The notes under the pieces: model-generated
What the model saw: the letters and a program-made list of their open reading frames with translations, nothing else
The model's database searches: none
What the model was told of the DNA's origin: nothing
Shown: in pieces, positions 39,525 through 49,104 of the stretch
How positions within the stretch are numbered: the first letter of the stretch is position 1
Layout of the letters: every line of letters starts with the position of its first letter
Source: Rhynchopus sp. YZ270_cl-10
Lineage: Eukaryota; Euglenozoa; Diplonemea; Diplonemida; Diplonemidae
Direction: 5' to 3'
Assembly (NCBI GenBank): GCA_964035575.1
Contig: OZ037848.1
Span: 310,001 to 374,000 of the forward strand
Length of the DNA: 64,000 nucleotides
Program-made: the position numbers and the translations under genes

Positions 39525-39660
39525 CAGTGCAACGAGGCTGAGTCGGCCTCGCTCAGGCTGGATAATAGATTCTCAGGCGCGGCTGAGTTGTACTCGGGAA
39601 TGCCACGCCTCAGATGTATTTTCCAGTCAGGCCATTTTTCAGGCAGGCCTCGTTGCATTG
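39525..39660. mobile_element. 136-bp MITE with TA target duplication
   Basis: The left end CAGTGCAACGAGGC (39525-39538) and right end GCCTCGTTGCATTG (39647-39660) are inverted copies with one mismatch. TA flanks both sides (39523-39524 and 39661-39662). CAG/CAA-starting termini with a TA duplication fit the pogo/Tc1-mariner group. The interior is partly self-complementary and non-coding. Confidence 0.65.
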
Positions 39661-40033
39661 TATGAAACCAAAAAAACAAAATGAAACATGGCTGCAATAC
39701 AAAGCCCCCCCTTATTTTGATTCATACACACGAGGTCGTATATCGTGTTAGGGATCTGAGCCAACAATAACGCATCCGACTCGCATATTATCATGGGTCC
39801 GATAATGATTATCAAATACGATAATATGCGAAATCAGTATCATATACGGCTGAGCCGGTCAATATGGTGGGGAAACTCTTCCCAAGCTCTCTCCGCAAGG
39901 GGGACTTGTGTACCTGAAAAAGAAACTCTTGAAGGAGTAAAAAAAAAACAATTGATAATGCCCTGAACGGGAACGGGTTGACTCACAACGGAGTTCCTGT
40001 TCCTGTTATTTTTCCTATTTTTATTTGGGCGCA
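39661..40033. other. Gene-free region with small palindromes
   Basis: CGCATATTATC (39782-39792) is inverted as GATAATATGCG (39820-39830). AAATACAAAGCCC-like sequence near 39690 is a partial dispersed motif. No gene seen. Confidence 0.4.
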
Positions 40034-40367
40034 CACGGTGGAGTCCGCCAAAAGGCGGACCCTTTTTTTTCCTTTTTTTTGCTTTTCCACAACCTTCGTT
40101 CACCCTTTGACTTCGCACGTCTTTCAGCCAAAAAAAATTTGAGGGCTGATTCGTTGGGCTTGCGTACTTTATGTGGCCCCCCATTTGCACCAAAATAAGT
40201 ACCCTTTTTAATTTGTTCCTAAATGTGTTATGAGGTTTTGACAGAAAGAAGAAACAACAACTGATCCCACAGGGGTTGAAGGAAGGGTGTGGAAAATAAC
40301 AACAAAAACAACGAATTGCTAAGAGAGAAAAACCCGGGTCCGCCTTTTTCGGGCGGTCTCCACCGTG
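40034..40367. mobile_element. 334-bp inverted-repeat element with CAC...GTG ends
   Basis: CACGGTGGAGTCCGCC...AAAGGCGGACCC at the left is inverted at the right end (GGGTCCGCC...GGGCGGTCTCCACCGTG). Similarity continues inward (TTTTCCACA, CCTTCNTTCA), so the arms reach about 80 bp with gaps. CA lies immediately outside both ends, as for the element at 12585-13218. It is non-coding. Confidence 0.6.
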
Positions 40368-41404
40368 CATTTTGTAACATAGAGGGAACAGATTGGGGGC
40401 GCTGGTCTAGGGTGACAAATACGTGACCCACCACCACACATATCACGTATCGATACAAGTCGTCCGGGTATTGTACTTTCGCACTGCCGATACGAAAAAA
40501 GGTTTACCAAAAATACGTGGGGGTGGGGAGCCCCTTTCAAGCTCCAAAAAAAAAAAGTCAAAACATACAGCGGTTTTTAAAAAAACCACTCACTCTGATA
40601 CTTTAGTGCACACCACACGCGAATAACAATCATTGGTCCCCCCAAACACTTTTCCCCTACCGCCGGGTCTGGACTTTCCCCGCACTCGTCCCACCTAAAA
40701 CATCGAGCACACTTTCCCTTCCCGCCGGGATTGGGGTGTCAATGCCGGCAGGGAAAGTGAAGAATGAAAATCTCTTCTTCTTCTTCACCCCGTCCTGCAG
40801 CTTCCGGCAGGGCCTCGTGCTCGACCGACCCATCAACGTGCACACTCCCTCTACCAAGAAAATGGGACACCTGGCGCCCCCCCCCCACGCTAGAAAAGGC
40901 ACCTGACTGACAGGGTTGGCGGTTCACTCTCCCGACAGCACTTCCACACCATCCCACGCGTCGTCTCTGTTCCTCTTTGAGAGCTAACTTTTTTGCTCCT
41001 GATTTTTGGTATGTGACTGCCAAAGGCACCGCCATGCTAAAGGGAAAATAACACACCAAAAACCCCCCACGTAATAAGTATTGATACGCACAAAACGAAC
41101 AGATGATATACGTATTTGTCACCCCTGGGCGCTGGTGGAGTTATTTTGTATAAAAATGAAGTGAAAATGCAGAGAAAGAAAAGTATAGAAGATGAACCTA
41201 AGCCTCTTGTGCTTAGTCACCTTTGATAATAGTAAACAGAGACATGGCGATCGGCACGAGGCACGGAACAGATTTTGGCCACATTTTGATCGCGCCCCAT
41301 ACATACCAGACTTGGTATCTCGTTCGCTGTAATGACCTAAATTTCAGGCAGAGTCTTCACAACGCCTTTATGCGAGAAAAAAAATAAAACACACCGAATT
41401 GCAC
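40368..41404. other. Gene-free region
   Basis: A minus-strand frame (40657-40902) has no recognisable product. A dispersed sense-oriented motif copy lies at 41190-41223. No gene supported. Confidence 0.45.
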
Positions 41405-41469
41405 AAAATACATTCATATACTTACTATTTATAACACAAACAGTAAGCACTAAAGGGTAACACGTACAT
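41405..41469 (-). repeat. 67-bp repeat, copy 2
   Basis: Copy of 34945-35011 with a 2-bp deletion and no other difference, in the same orientation. Flanking sequences are unrelated, so only this short unit is shared. Confidence 0.6.
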
Positions 41470-41936
41470 GCACAATAGAAAATCTGTGCGTAAAGTGTAA
41501 TAAATATTCTGTGGTGATATTTTTATTACTGCAATACGCTCCCACTGACTACCTGGCCGTGAAGAGGAAACCTCCTTGAGGCCAAAAAAACGCATCAGGG
41601 AAGGGTCAACTAATGGGCAAGACGCGCAGACAGAAATGATTGCGATTTATTTTTTTGAAAGAATGATGTCTTTGTTTGAGAGAGAAAAAAGAGAGAAAAA
41701 ACGAAAGTTTATTGAGATGATTGAACATCTTGAAATAATAGTTGAAACGTGCTAAAGTGCATCTCAGTCAAGCTCATGCAAAAGGTGGTTTTTGAAAGTT
41801 TGTATTGTTTTTGTTTTTGTAAGAGCTCATGCAAAGGGTAGGACAAGAGAATTAAACGCAAGCCAAGTGTCAGAGAAGAAACCCTTTGAAAAACCCTTTA
41901 TATTTTTGTTTAAATTTATGATCACTCAGTCACATA
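41470..41936. other. AT-rich gene-free region
   Basis: No gene seen. AT-rich with short A and T runs up to the transposon boundary. Confidence 0.45.
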
Positions 41937-42875
41937 CAGTCCCGCCTATTATTAATAACGTTTTATTTTATAAAATCCTAATTAGTGACGTTCTAATTTA
42001 TAAAGTCGTGAATTAATTTATTTTTCGGGGGAATACTAATAAGTTATTGAATTTATTTTCCCCGGCGGAGCCGAAATTTTTTTTTGCCTGCACAAGTGAC
42101 GACGGGGTTTGTGTGGGTTCTGTTGGAGGAATATGTGGAAAAGGAGGTGTGTAATCAGTGATACACGGAAGTAAAAAACGGTGCGTACGCGCATGCCGTT
42201 CGCCTCCATATGGTCTATTTATGGTCTATTTCACCCACGAGATGAAAAGACCTGGACACCAGGAGTCGGTTACACCGAGGCGTGTCCCGCCTCGTCTTCA
42301 CCACCATCCCCCTCGCAAGCGACGCAAATCGATTGGCTGTTATGGCCCAGCCGAACTTGCGGGTATTCCCGTAAGGTTGAGAAACCTCTTCAGCTCCTCG
42401 GGGTTCACAAGAGCCTTGGGTGAAGTACGAACCGCTCTCTTTTTGTGGGTGTTGTACTTGGAGATGGTGGGAGCAGGAATATGGCGTCCTGGGTGAGCGT
42501 CATTCCACCACGCCATCACATCAGCGTGCGGTCTGTCATCAGTGCCTGCGTCCGCCGATGAACGGTGAGGCGCTGGCACTTTCAACTTCTCTGTCATCCG
42601 CCATGTCGTTGTCTGTGATGGTGACAATCTCCGGGGCAGTGAGGACAGCCTGCTGTCATTTTTTTGTTCATTCCGTGGTGGAGACAGACATGATGATCGA
42701 AAATGAGAGAAAGATGCAGAGAGTCTGGTAGAGATTTAGACTGGGATTTGGGTGGGCAAGCTGTAATTTATAAAATCTTAATTAGCGACGTTCTAATTTA
42801 TAAAGTCGCTAATTAAATATTTTCAGATTTGGTCGAATTTATAAATTAGAAATTCACTAATTAGAGGCGGGACTG
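41937..42875. mobile_element. 939-bp pogo-like DNA transposon derivative with TA duplication
   Basis: The terminal inverted repeats begin CAGTCCCGCCT at both ends and are flanked by TA (41935-41936 and 42876-42877). The subterminal regions carry repeated AATTAGYGACGTTCTAATTT and ATAAAGTCG words. The right one forms a palindrome TTAATTAGCGAC...GTCGCTAATTAA (about 42777-42815). The minus-strand interior encodes a fragment of a CENP-B/pogo-type helix-turn-helix. No DDE catalytic domain is present, so it is a non-autonomous, internally deleted copy. Confidence 0.75.
42340..42627 (-). pseudogene. Transposase fragment with CENP-B-like HTH
   Basis: This is a 95-codon minus-strand frame inside the pogo-like element. 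The stretch HADVMAWWNDAHPGRHIPAP followed by TISKY resembles the second helix-turn-helix of CENP-B/pogo transposases (..W.N..HP...I...TIS..). It lacks the DDE domain and ends soon after, so it is a remnant. The call rests on motif recognition plus its location between matching TA-flanked terminal repeats. Confidence 0.5.
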
Positions 42876-44498
42876 TAGATAGCAACAGCCAGAAGGTCCT
42901 CCCAGAGTATTTGCACCTAACATGAACATGACATGACATCTGGCTCACTATTGAATCCAATCATCCAAAATCACTATTATCAGAGTGAGATATGATGAGA
43001 ATCCCCTTTAACTTACCTCCTCGAAAAACGACTTTTTGTTGATACTTTAGCACGCTCGACTGGGGGTTTTTTTAAAAATAGAAACTAACTTCAGGTTCTG
43101 AATAAAAAGAAAACAACGAAAAACAACTTTTTTCGTTTATCGCTCCGCAAGCTTGTTGTGTTTTTTCGCTGAAACGTGTGTTGTGAGAGAGAGAAAAAAT
43201 AATGAGTGAGAAAACACAAGCTGGCGGGCACGCACCTTCCGTCGTTTCTATTTCCGATTGTCAACCTTGATTTACAAAAAAAAAAATAAAAAAAGTATGA
43301 TTTAGGAGGGGGTGGAACCGGCATACTATCCAATACCACTAACAAAAAAAGGAGAAACAAAAACGCTTTGATAAGATGAAGCACCCCCACTGGGATTAGC
43401 CACTTTCAAAGAAAATTTGTCTCCAAAAAAGTTCACTCACGAATAGACCTCTGATCTCGGGCCATTCTTTTCCGAAGATGTTTCAATACACAACGTACGC
43501 GCACGTATCTCCTCTTTGAAGAGAAGAACAGCAATACTGAACAGCACACAATACTCCCCCTCCCTGACTGTGGCGGGCAGGCTTTACAAGAAATGCGGGT
43601 GGATGGGTGTTGTGTTGCTCCTCAAAACGGAAGTGTTTAAAAGCACAAACATTTCGGTGGATGCAGGCACAACGGTGGTGGTGACATTAGAGTAACGACA
43701 CCACTTGGACAATTTTTTTTGTTTTGGTGATAGAGATAGACAACATAAAGTCGCCAGGTTTTAATGAGAGTTGCTATTTTTTTGCAGGGAAGTTTTAAGA
43801 GGCGAGCCACTTGAAAAGAAAAAAGGGTGACGTTGATTGTGCAAACGCCTCTTGGGACACAGGCACTGAAAACTCTCTCAAAAAAAATCGAAAAAAAGAG
43901 AGACTTTGAAAGTGCAATCGCATCATCGTTCATAGATGACGCAGGGCACTATCTGTAGGGAGAAGAAAAATGATGGAATGACACCCAAGAGGTGTGTCTC
44001 TGTGGAAGCATGCTCTCCTGAGTCCTGCCGCTACCTCTCTTTAGCTGATGAGAAGGTAGCGAAGGTGTTACGGTAGCAAAATTTTTTCCGTTCCAACATT
44101 TTTGCGGTTTGTAGGTTTCGGTAATTACAAATACCTCGCTTTTGTCGTCAAGCATTGCCTGTTTCGACAATCGCGCTGAGTGGCCTTAGCGGGTCTAATC
44201 TTGGCCAATGGCCACTGTAGATCGACCAGACGTCGATAGACAGCGAAAAGTGTCTTTATCTACGGTTTCGTTCTTTCAACAACCCGTGTGGTGTTGTGTT
44301 GTGTATTTTCCCTCTTTTTCCTATTTTAAAACATTGTACACAACAGCTTCAGTTTTTGTTCTAGAAGGGTACATTTCTGTTGAGAAGGCCCAGGATTTAC
44401 ACATACAGTCTCAAAACAAGGTTCGACAAAAAACAGTGTAAATCGAGGGTCCAAAGTTCCTACAGTCTACTGCTATTAACGGCTGGTCAGGGAAGAAG

Positions 44499-44529
44499 TA
44501 TTTTCAGTGGGGAGTCCCCACTGAAAATA
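44499..44529. repeat. Perfect 31-bp palindrome
   Basis: TATTTTCAGTGGGGA, central G, then TCCCCACTGAAAATA. The arms are 15 bp with no mismatch. It could be two abutting transposon ends or a hairpin in the transcript. Confidence 0.7.
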
Positions 44530-45084
44530 AGGCCTCCCTCCCGTCACTGTTTTAAGAAGTTGCTTGGCTCCAGGTTTTTTGATACAATTTGGAAGAACCC
44601 CAAAAATATTAGTACACTTCTGCATTTGCATCACCCAAATAACACAACAGACAAATGGAAGTCATGGCTAGCCCTATGTAAAAAAACAAAAAAAAAAAAA
44701 AAAACAACAAGTGAATTTGAAAACATGCACAACCTTGGCGAATCACGCGACCTCTTTATACCCCAGGTTTTCAACGGCAAACAAACTACGATGATGTTAA
44801 AAAATAAAACAGAATTTAAAATACACAGCCCTCTCGTGACAGTGTATCATCTAATAAACATTTGAATGGACAAAGCCTCTTGTGCTTAGTCGTGCGTACC
44901 TTTTACATTAAAAGCACAGCCATACATGGGGACACAGACAGCACACCTTTCCCCAGGGTGTGGCAGGGTCCTCAGCTGAAAGCGCGGGATTCTGGCCTGA
45001 CTTACTGTGAAAATCTCGGAGAGGGGGACGCCACTCACCGTTTATTATTTTTTTGTAGCAACAGTCAACAAAGTTGATTAGAAA

Positions 45085-45142
45085 CTTGAAAGTACAACAG
45101 CCCGCTCGTGAGAGTGTACCTTTGGTACGTGACCGGCTGTAC
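45085..45142 (-). repeat. Dispersed motif family, long copy
   Basis: Minus-strand core GGTACACTCTCACGAGCGGG, then CTGTTGTACTTTCAAG. It aligns with the shorter GGTGACTNAGCACNAGAGG copies (AAAGGT-AC, CACRAG-GGCT, CTTTC in the same order), so both appear to be subfamilies of one repeat. Other copies of this type: 566-612, 11806-11858, 24880-24910, 44815-44850 and partial at 31484-31500. Confidence 0.55.
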
Positions 45143-45431
45143 GAGAGAATAGCCCTTCCCCCCGGGAATCCCCCCCACCATCACACATTAAAATAGAGCG
45201 CCAAAATGCAAAATTCAAATGAGACCAAAATTCTTTTGACCCAAATTTTGAGTTGCTTTTTTGCAGACTGTTTTTTTGGAGACATTGACGACAGGGTGCA
45301 AGGTTGTGCTTGAGGCTCCCCTTGTTAGGATAGGCGGGAGCTTCGACTGGGAAGCACTTGACCAAGGTTCCACCCAACGCGGCACTCTCAGCAAGAGTCG
45401 GATGGGAACAGAGACTGGGACGCGGGGACAC

Positions 45432-46484
45432 TCATGGCCTCCCTTCTGCGTTCAGCGCCTCCTTGGCTAGCCGCTTCTGCATGGCCCGCTTCCACTTCTT
45501 CAGATTGCACTCCGGCGACACTGGTGGCGGTATCTCAGATCGTTTCCGCCACAACTCTTCCTCGATCTGCTCCTTCGTTGGGCAGCTTGGTGCTAACTCA
45601 GTTTCCTCCTCCCCCTCCTCTTTCTCCTCCTTCTTCTCCTCCTTCTCTTTGGTCACTACGAACTCTTTAACCTCTTTCGTTTCTTTGGACTCAAGGGGGA
45701 GAGGGTGATACAGGGTACACTTTTCTGACTGAAAAACTTCGGGCAACTTTGTAGCTGGTGTCGGTATTCTCGCCCGACGGGAACGCTGCGAATCGGAAGA
45801 CACTGCGGAGAGCAAAGAGAGGTCGGTGGCAGAGCTGTGGGCCGTCGCAAAGGATAGAGTGGATGTGGTGGGGGACGTTGGGCGTAGATGTGTGCTGGTG
45901 GAAAGTGTGGACACCTCCAGGTCTTCCCTGGTGATCCCCAGAGGGGGTTCGTTAGCGCCACGTGGTCCTGTTGTCTGTGGGGGTGCGGTCTGTCTCTTCT
46001 CATGAAATTCGCCTTGCCTGGTGAAATGGGCCAGCTGCCTTTTCGACGTTTTTTTGCACTTTATCTTTTGCAGATCTACCACCACCGCGTTTTCCCACTT
46101 TTCATACCAGCCCGCCCCGTAGTACTGTATCACCTCGAGGGCGGTGTAGTTGGTTCCGTCGGGGAAGGTGCGTACGTCGGTTGGTTGGACTCCTTTTATG
46201 AGGATGCGTTTTTCATCGAGTTTCCGAGCTTCAATGTTCATCCGATGTGTGTCCCATTTATCGAGTGTGACGATGCCTTCTCGTAGGATTTTCCCTTCAG
46301 CGTGCATCCCCGGCTGTCGCGTGAACACCCCCACCACATCGATCACATCGGGCCGCACCTCCGACCATTCACTCCCGCTCTTCGGGGGCCACGCAACGTT
46401 TGTTCCCTCGAGGACCTCACCCATGCGCACAATCGCTACTGATTTGCTGTTCTCTAGTGCTACAGCATCTTTTTCAGAAAGCAT
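45432..46484 (-). CDS. Hypothetical protein with Lys/Glu-rich C-terminal region
   Basis: This is 350 residues on one exon. The start at 46484 (MLSEKDAVALENSKSVAIVR) follows TTTTAG one base upstream, a probable trans-splice site. The N-terminal ~150 residues look like a compact folded domain (VEL..WPPKSGSEWSEVRPD, GVQPTDVRTFPDGTNYTALE, YYGAGWYEKWENA) that I do not recognise. The remainder is low-complexity: a Ser/Thr/Pro region (190-260), a KE-rich stretch (285-315) and a basic helical end (LKKWKRAMQKRLAKEAL). There is no signal peptide or membrane segment. Confidence 0.7.
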   Translation of the reverse strand: MLSEKDAVALENSKSVAIVRMGEVLEGTNVAWPPKSGSEWSEVRPDVIDVVGVFTRQPGMHAEGKILREGIVTLDKWDTHRMNIEARKLDEKRILIKGVQPTDVRTFPDGTNYTALEVIQYYGAGWYEKWENAVVVDLQKIKCKKTSKRQLAHFTRQGEFHEKRQTAPPQTTGPRGANEPPLGITREDLEVSTLSTSTHLRPTSPTTSTLSFATAHSSATDLSLLSAVSSDSQRSRRARIPTPATKLPEVFQSEKCTLYHPLPLESKETKEVKEFVVTKEKEEKKEEKEEGEEETELAPSCPTKEQIEEELWRKRSEIPPPVSPECNLKKWKRAMQKRLAKEALNAEGRP

Positions 46485-46485
46485 C

Positions 46486-46487
46486 CT
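46486..46487 (-). promoter_or_regulatory. Likely trans-splice acceptor
   Basis: The minus strand reads GTGCATTCATTTTAG, G, ATG. The AG precedes the start codon by one base, as in the dioxygenase gene. Confidence 0.5.
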
Positions 46488-46857
46488 AAAATGAATGCAC
46501 TGCCTCAACGGAGGCCCCCAAAAAAAAAAAAACACACTCAACAAAAAACTCAAAAAAAAAAAAAAAAACTGGAAAAAAAAAAAAGAAAAAAAAACAGACC
46601 CGATTTCTGTGAGGTGGAAGGGGTTGGTAGGGGGAAGGAGGGGATATGAGGGAAAAAAAGAGTGTTGGGTAGAACGTTATTGTTGGAAAAAGGCAAAATA
46701 ACTGACTGTTAATGCAAAAAAGAGAAAGAATAACAACAAGGCTTTATTAGGATAGAAACCAAAGGGGGTTATTGGGAACTAAGAAATACCCCATAATCGT
46801 AGTGTAAAATACGAAAAAAAAAAGGGGTTTTTTATCCACACTACAGCTCCAATAATT
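46488..46857. other. Short intergenic region with A-runs
   Basis: Long A tracts (46517-46590) correspond to T tracts on the transcribed strand between the two genes. No gene seen. Confidence 0.5.
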
Positions 46858-48552
46858 TCAAGGTTTCGCACCTACACCTCGGACAACCTCTTTGACTGTT
46901 GAGGCTGCGTTTGTGGCAGCTGTCTTTACCTTTACGAGACGGGATGGTGTTTCATTCCGAGGGGGCGCACCGAGGTACGGCACACATTCGCCCTGTCGTG
47001 TGTACGCTGTTCGTCTTGCATGCGAGCAGAGGGAATGCAACAGCGGCAGTTGCAGCAGGAAGAACGGAAGCGCCAGCACACCGTACACACACCGCACCAT
47101 GTACAACGTCACCTCAAACCGCCACTCTAACACCCGATCTGCAAACTCTGCACGCCCCCCCTCTTCTTCAGTCCCATTCCCCAGGGAATACCATAGGCCA
47201 TCGGCAGGACTAAGCCCTTCCACTTCTGACGGGGAATGGCCAAAGAAATAGAACAAAACGATAAGAATCATGCAGAAAACAACACAGATTGAGTCATAAA
47301 CGAGAAGGTGGCGGAGACGAATATGTTTTTTCCCGGAATTTGAAAACTGTTTTTTGAAGGAGAGCCTGCGGGTACCCTTGATGGAGCGGCGGTGGAGGTG
47401 GGGGAGGTGGCCGTTGTCATTTTCGTTTTTGTTTTCTTCATCCTCTATTGCGTTTTCGGCGTCACTGAAAACTTCTTCTTCTATTTCTTCTACTCTGCCA
47501 AGGAGAGCGAATTCACCACCATGCTTCTTTGCCTGCCCTAACAACAGATACGCTACCCACACCAAGGCAACCTGCACCGGATATGCTACTAATGAATATA
47601 CAAACTCCCGTGGAGATGTTTCACTGCACACCGGCAGCTCGTCACCAGTCAACCCCTGTGTGCACAAATAGAACTGAAACGCTGCAATCACCGTCCCCAA
47701 AAACCCGGTCGTCAAAAACAGTACACTCTTATACCCCAAAATGTATTGCGTCAACTGATATTCGTCGGTCTTATCAATAAAGCAAAACAGAAACAAATAG
47801 ACGACCTGCACGCCATACCCAGGGACGAAGAGAATCACATAGAAGAGGAGGTATAAAGGGGAGCGGACGCATTGCCAGAAGCCTTTGTCAAAGGGCATGT
47901 AAAAGTAGCGTATTGCAGCGATAATTGCGTTGCAGCAGTCGCAACATGGGGGAGGGTCTCTTGGAACTATTGAAGGGTGGACTTCAAATGTTTTGAGAAT
48001 GATGTGGACGACCTCTTCTTGGATGTCTGGCCAGACTGCGTTGAAGACTGTGCCTATCGCTTTTTGGACGATATCCGGCATGTATGGGTCGATTATTAAT
48101 CCGAGAACACCAGAGTGCACAGCAGCAAAGGAGCTCTGGATGCGCTTCTTCGCAAAGTCGTCAACCTTATCCAACAAGCGCTCCCGCGAGTTTTCAAAGC
48201 GGACACTCAAACACAGAAGCTTCTCCTTCGCAATGTTCTCCACCACCTGGGTGTACCGTGCCCTCGTTTCGTCCAGCTTCAAAACAGCTGCCTTCAACTC
48301 AGGGTGCGCCTCGAGCTTCTCCTTCACAATCCCCTTTGTACTAGACCCAGCCTCCTTGAGACGTTCTTTAATCTGGTCAGACCGCTTTTCTGCGAATACT
48401 TTGAGTTTTGTTGCTGTGTCGACGGCAGTAGTGGTGGTGGCTTTGTCTGCATCATTTGACGTTGGTGTAGGCACTGCGGGTACATCCCCCATCTCGACAC
48501 CTTCCTCAGGGGGTACATGCGGCATAGCTGTTCCGGCAGTTGGAAAAGACAT
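46858..48552 (-). CDS. Conserved multi-pass membrane protein of unknown function
   Basis: This is 564 residues on one exon; the start at 48552 lies 3 nt after a CCACTCAG acceptor. The N-terminal ~150 residues are acidic then helical/coiled (KLKVFAEKRSDQIKERLKE). The conserved core begins at VLGLIIDPYMPDIVQKAIG and VWPDIQEEV. About six membrane spans follow: SPLYLLFYVILFVPGYGVQV, YLFLFCFIDKTDEYQL, SVLFLTTGFLGTVIAAFQF, EFVYSLVAYPVQVALVWVAY, DSICVVFCMILIVLFYFF and VRCVYGVLALPFFLLQLPLL. A motif set like this (DP.MP..VQ, PYGV-like turn, DKTDEYQL, late PFFL..LPLL) occurs, from memory, in an unnamed family spread through oomycetes, alveolates and other protists. No transporter or enzyme signature is visible, so no function is proposed. 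Confidence 0.75.
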   Translation of the reverse strand: MSFPTAGTAMPHVPPEEGVEMGDVPAVPTPTSNDADKATTTTAVDTATKLKVFAEKRSDQIKERLKEAGSSTKGIVKEKLEAHPELKAAVLKLDETRARYTQVVENIAKEKLLCLSVRFENSRERLLDKVDDFAKKRIQSSFAAVHSGVLGLIIDPYMPDIVQKAIGTVFNAVWPDIQEEVVHIILKTFEVHPSIVPRDPPPCCDCCNAIIAAIRYFYMPFDKGFWQCVRSPLYLLFYVILFVPGYGVQVVYLFLFCFIDKTDEYQLTQYILGYKSVLFLTTGFLGTVIAAFQFYLCTQGLTGDELPVCSETSPREFVYSLVAYPVQVALVWVAYLLLGQAKKHGGEFALLGRVEEIEEEVFSDAENAIEDEENKNENDNGHLPHLHRRSIKGTRRLSFKKQFSNSGKKHIRLRHLLVYDSICVVFCMILIVLFYFFGHSPSEVEGLSPADGLWYSLGNGTEEEGGRAEFADRVLEWRFEVTLYMVRCVYGVLALPFFLLQLPLLHSLCSHARRTAYTRQGECVPYLGAPPRNETPSRLVKVKTAATNAASTVKEVVRGVGAKP

Positions 48553-48555
48553 TTT

Positions 48556-48557
48556 CT
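48556..48557 (-). promoter_or_regulatory. Likely trans-splice acceptor of the membrane protein gene
   Basis: Minus-strand TTTTCTGCAAAATCCACTCAG ends here, giving a leader of only three bases (AAA) before the ATG. Confidence 0.5.
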
Positions 48558-49104
48558 GAGTGGATTTTGCAGAAAAGAAGTGTAAATTATGTGGCAACCA
48601 TCTAAAGGCGTGTTATGGAAGGCTGGGCAGCGGATGAGGGGGGGGATCGCGGCATGGGCAGTCCTAATCGTGAGGGATCGGGGGCACTCCACATTAAAAA
48701 GTTGCCCCCCTGGGTCGCGGTGTACCGTAGGTATTAATGGGAGAAAATTGGGTTTTCGTATGTGTGGTATGTCCTTGTTTTTTCTGATAAAAAAGCCATT
48801 CACAAAAGTGAATGAAAAGTGCACAGACATATTCGTGGAACTACTGCACGTTAACAATTCAATTCAGATTAATAATCCAAGAGAACACTTTGTCAGATGA
48901 AGCGAAGCCTCTTGTGCGCCAAAGAATGAATAAGGATTTACACGTAATAACCGTATCGCGCGACAAATGCCATGTCCTCCAACTGAGAGACAATGCAACG
49001 CGAAATGAAAAGACAAGGGAGGAAGTTTGTGGAAAGATGATCCTAAGTCTCCCGTGCTCAAGTCACCTTCCAAGAAGCTAAGCAAAGAAAACATGATACA
49101 CATC
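48558..49104. other. Intergenic region
   Basis: Two dispersed sense-oriented motif copies (48896-48920 and 49036-49071) lie within 150 bp of each other. No gene seen. Confidence 0.5.

Larger units (their letters stand above)
42878..45431. other. Gene-free region with dispersed motifs
   Basis: No gene seen. Motif copies occur at 44815-44850 (CCCTCTCGTGACAGTGTAT), 44870-44898 and 45085-45142. The last is the longest copy of its type and ends GGTACGTGACCGGCTGTAC. A 31-bp perfect palindrome centred on 44514 (arms TATTTTCAGTGGGGA) is present. A minus-strand frame at 45078-45431 has no recognisable product. Confidence 0.5.

Noticed and set aside
40657-40902. Possible small gene on either strand
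   Set aside because: Both strands are open for about 80 codons, but neither has a start context, family match or neighbour support.
42158-42496. 112-codon plus-strand frame inside the pogo-like element
   Set aside because: It overlaps the HTH-bearing minus frame and has no recognisable motif; it is the opposite-strand shadow.
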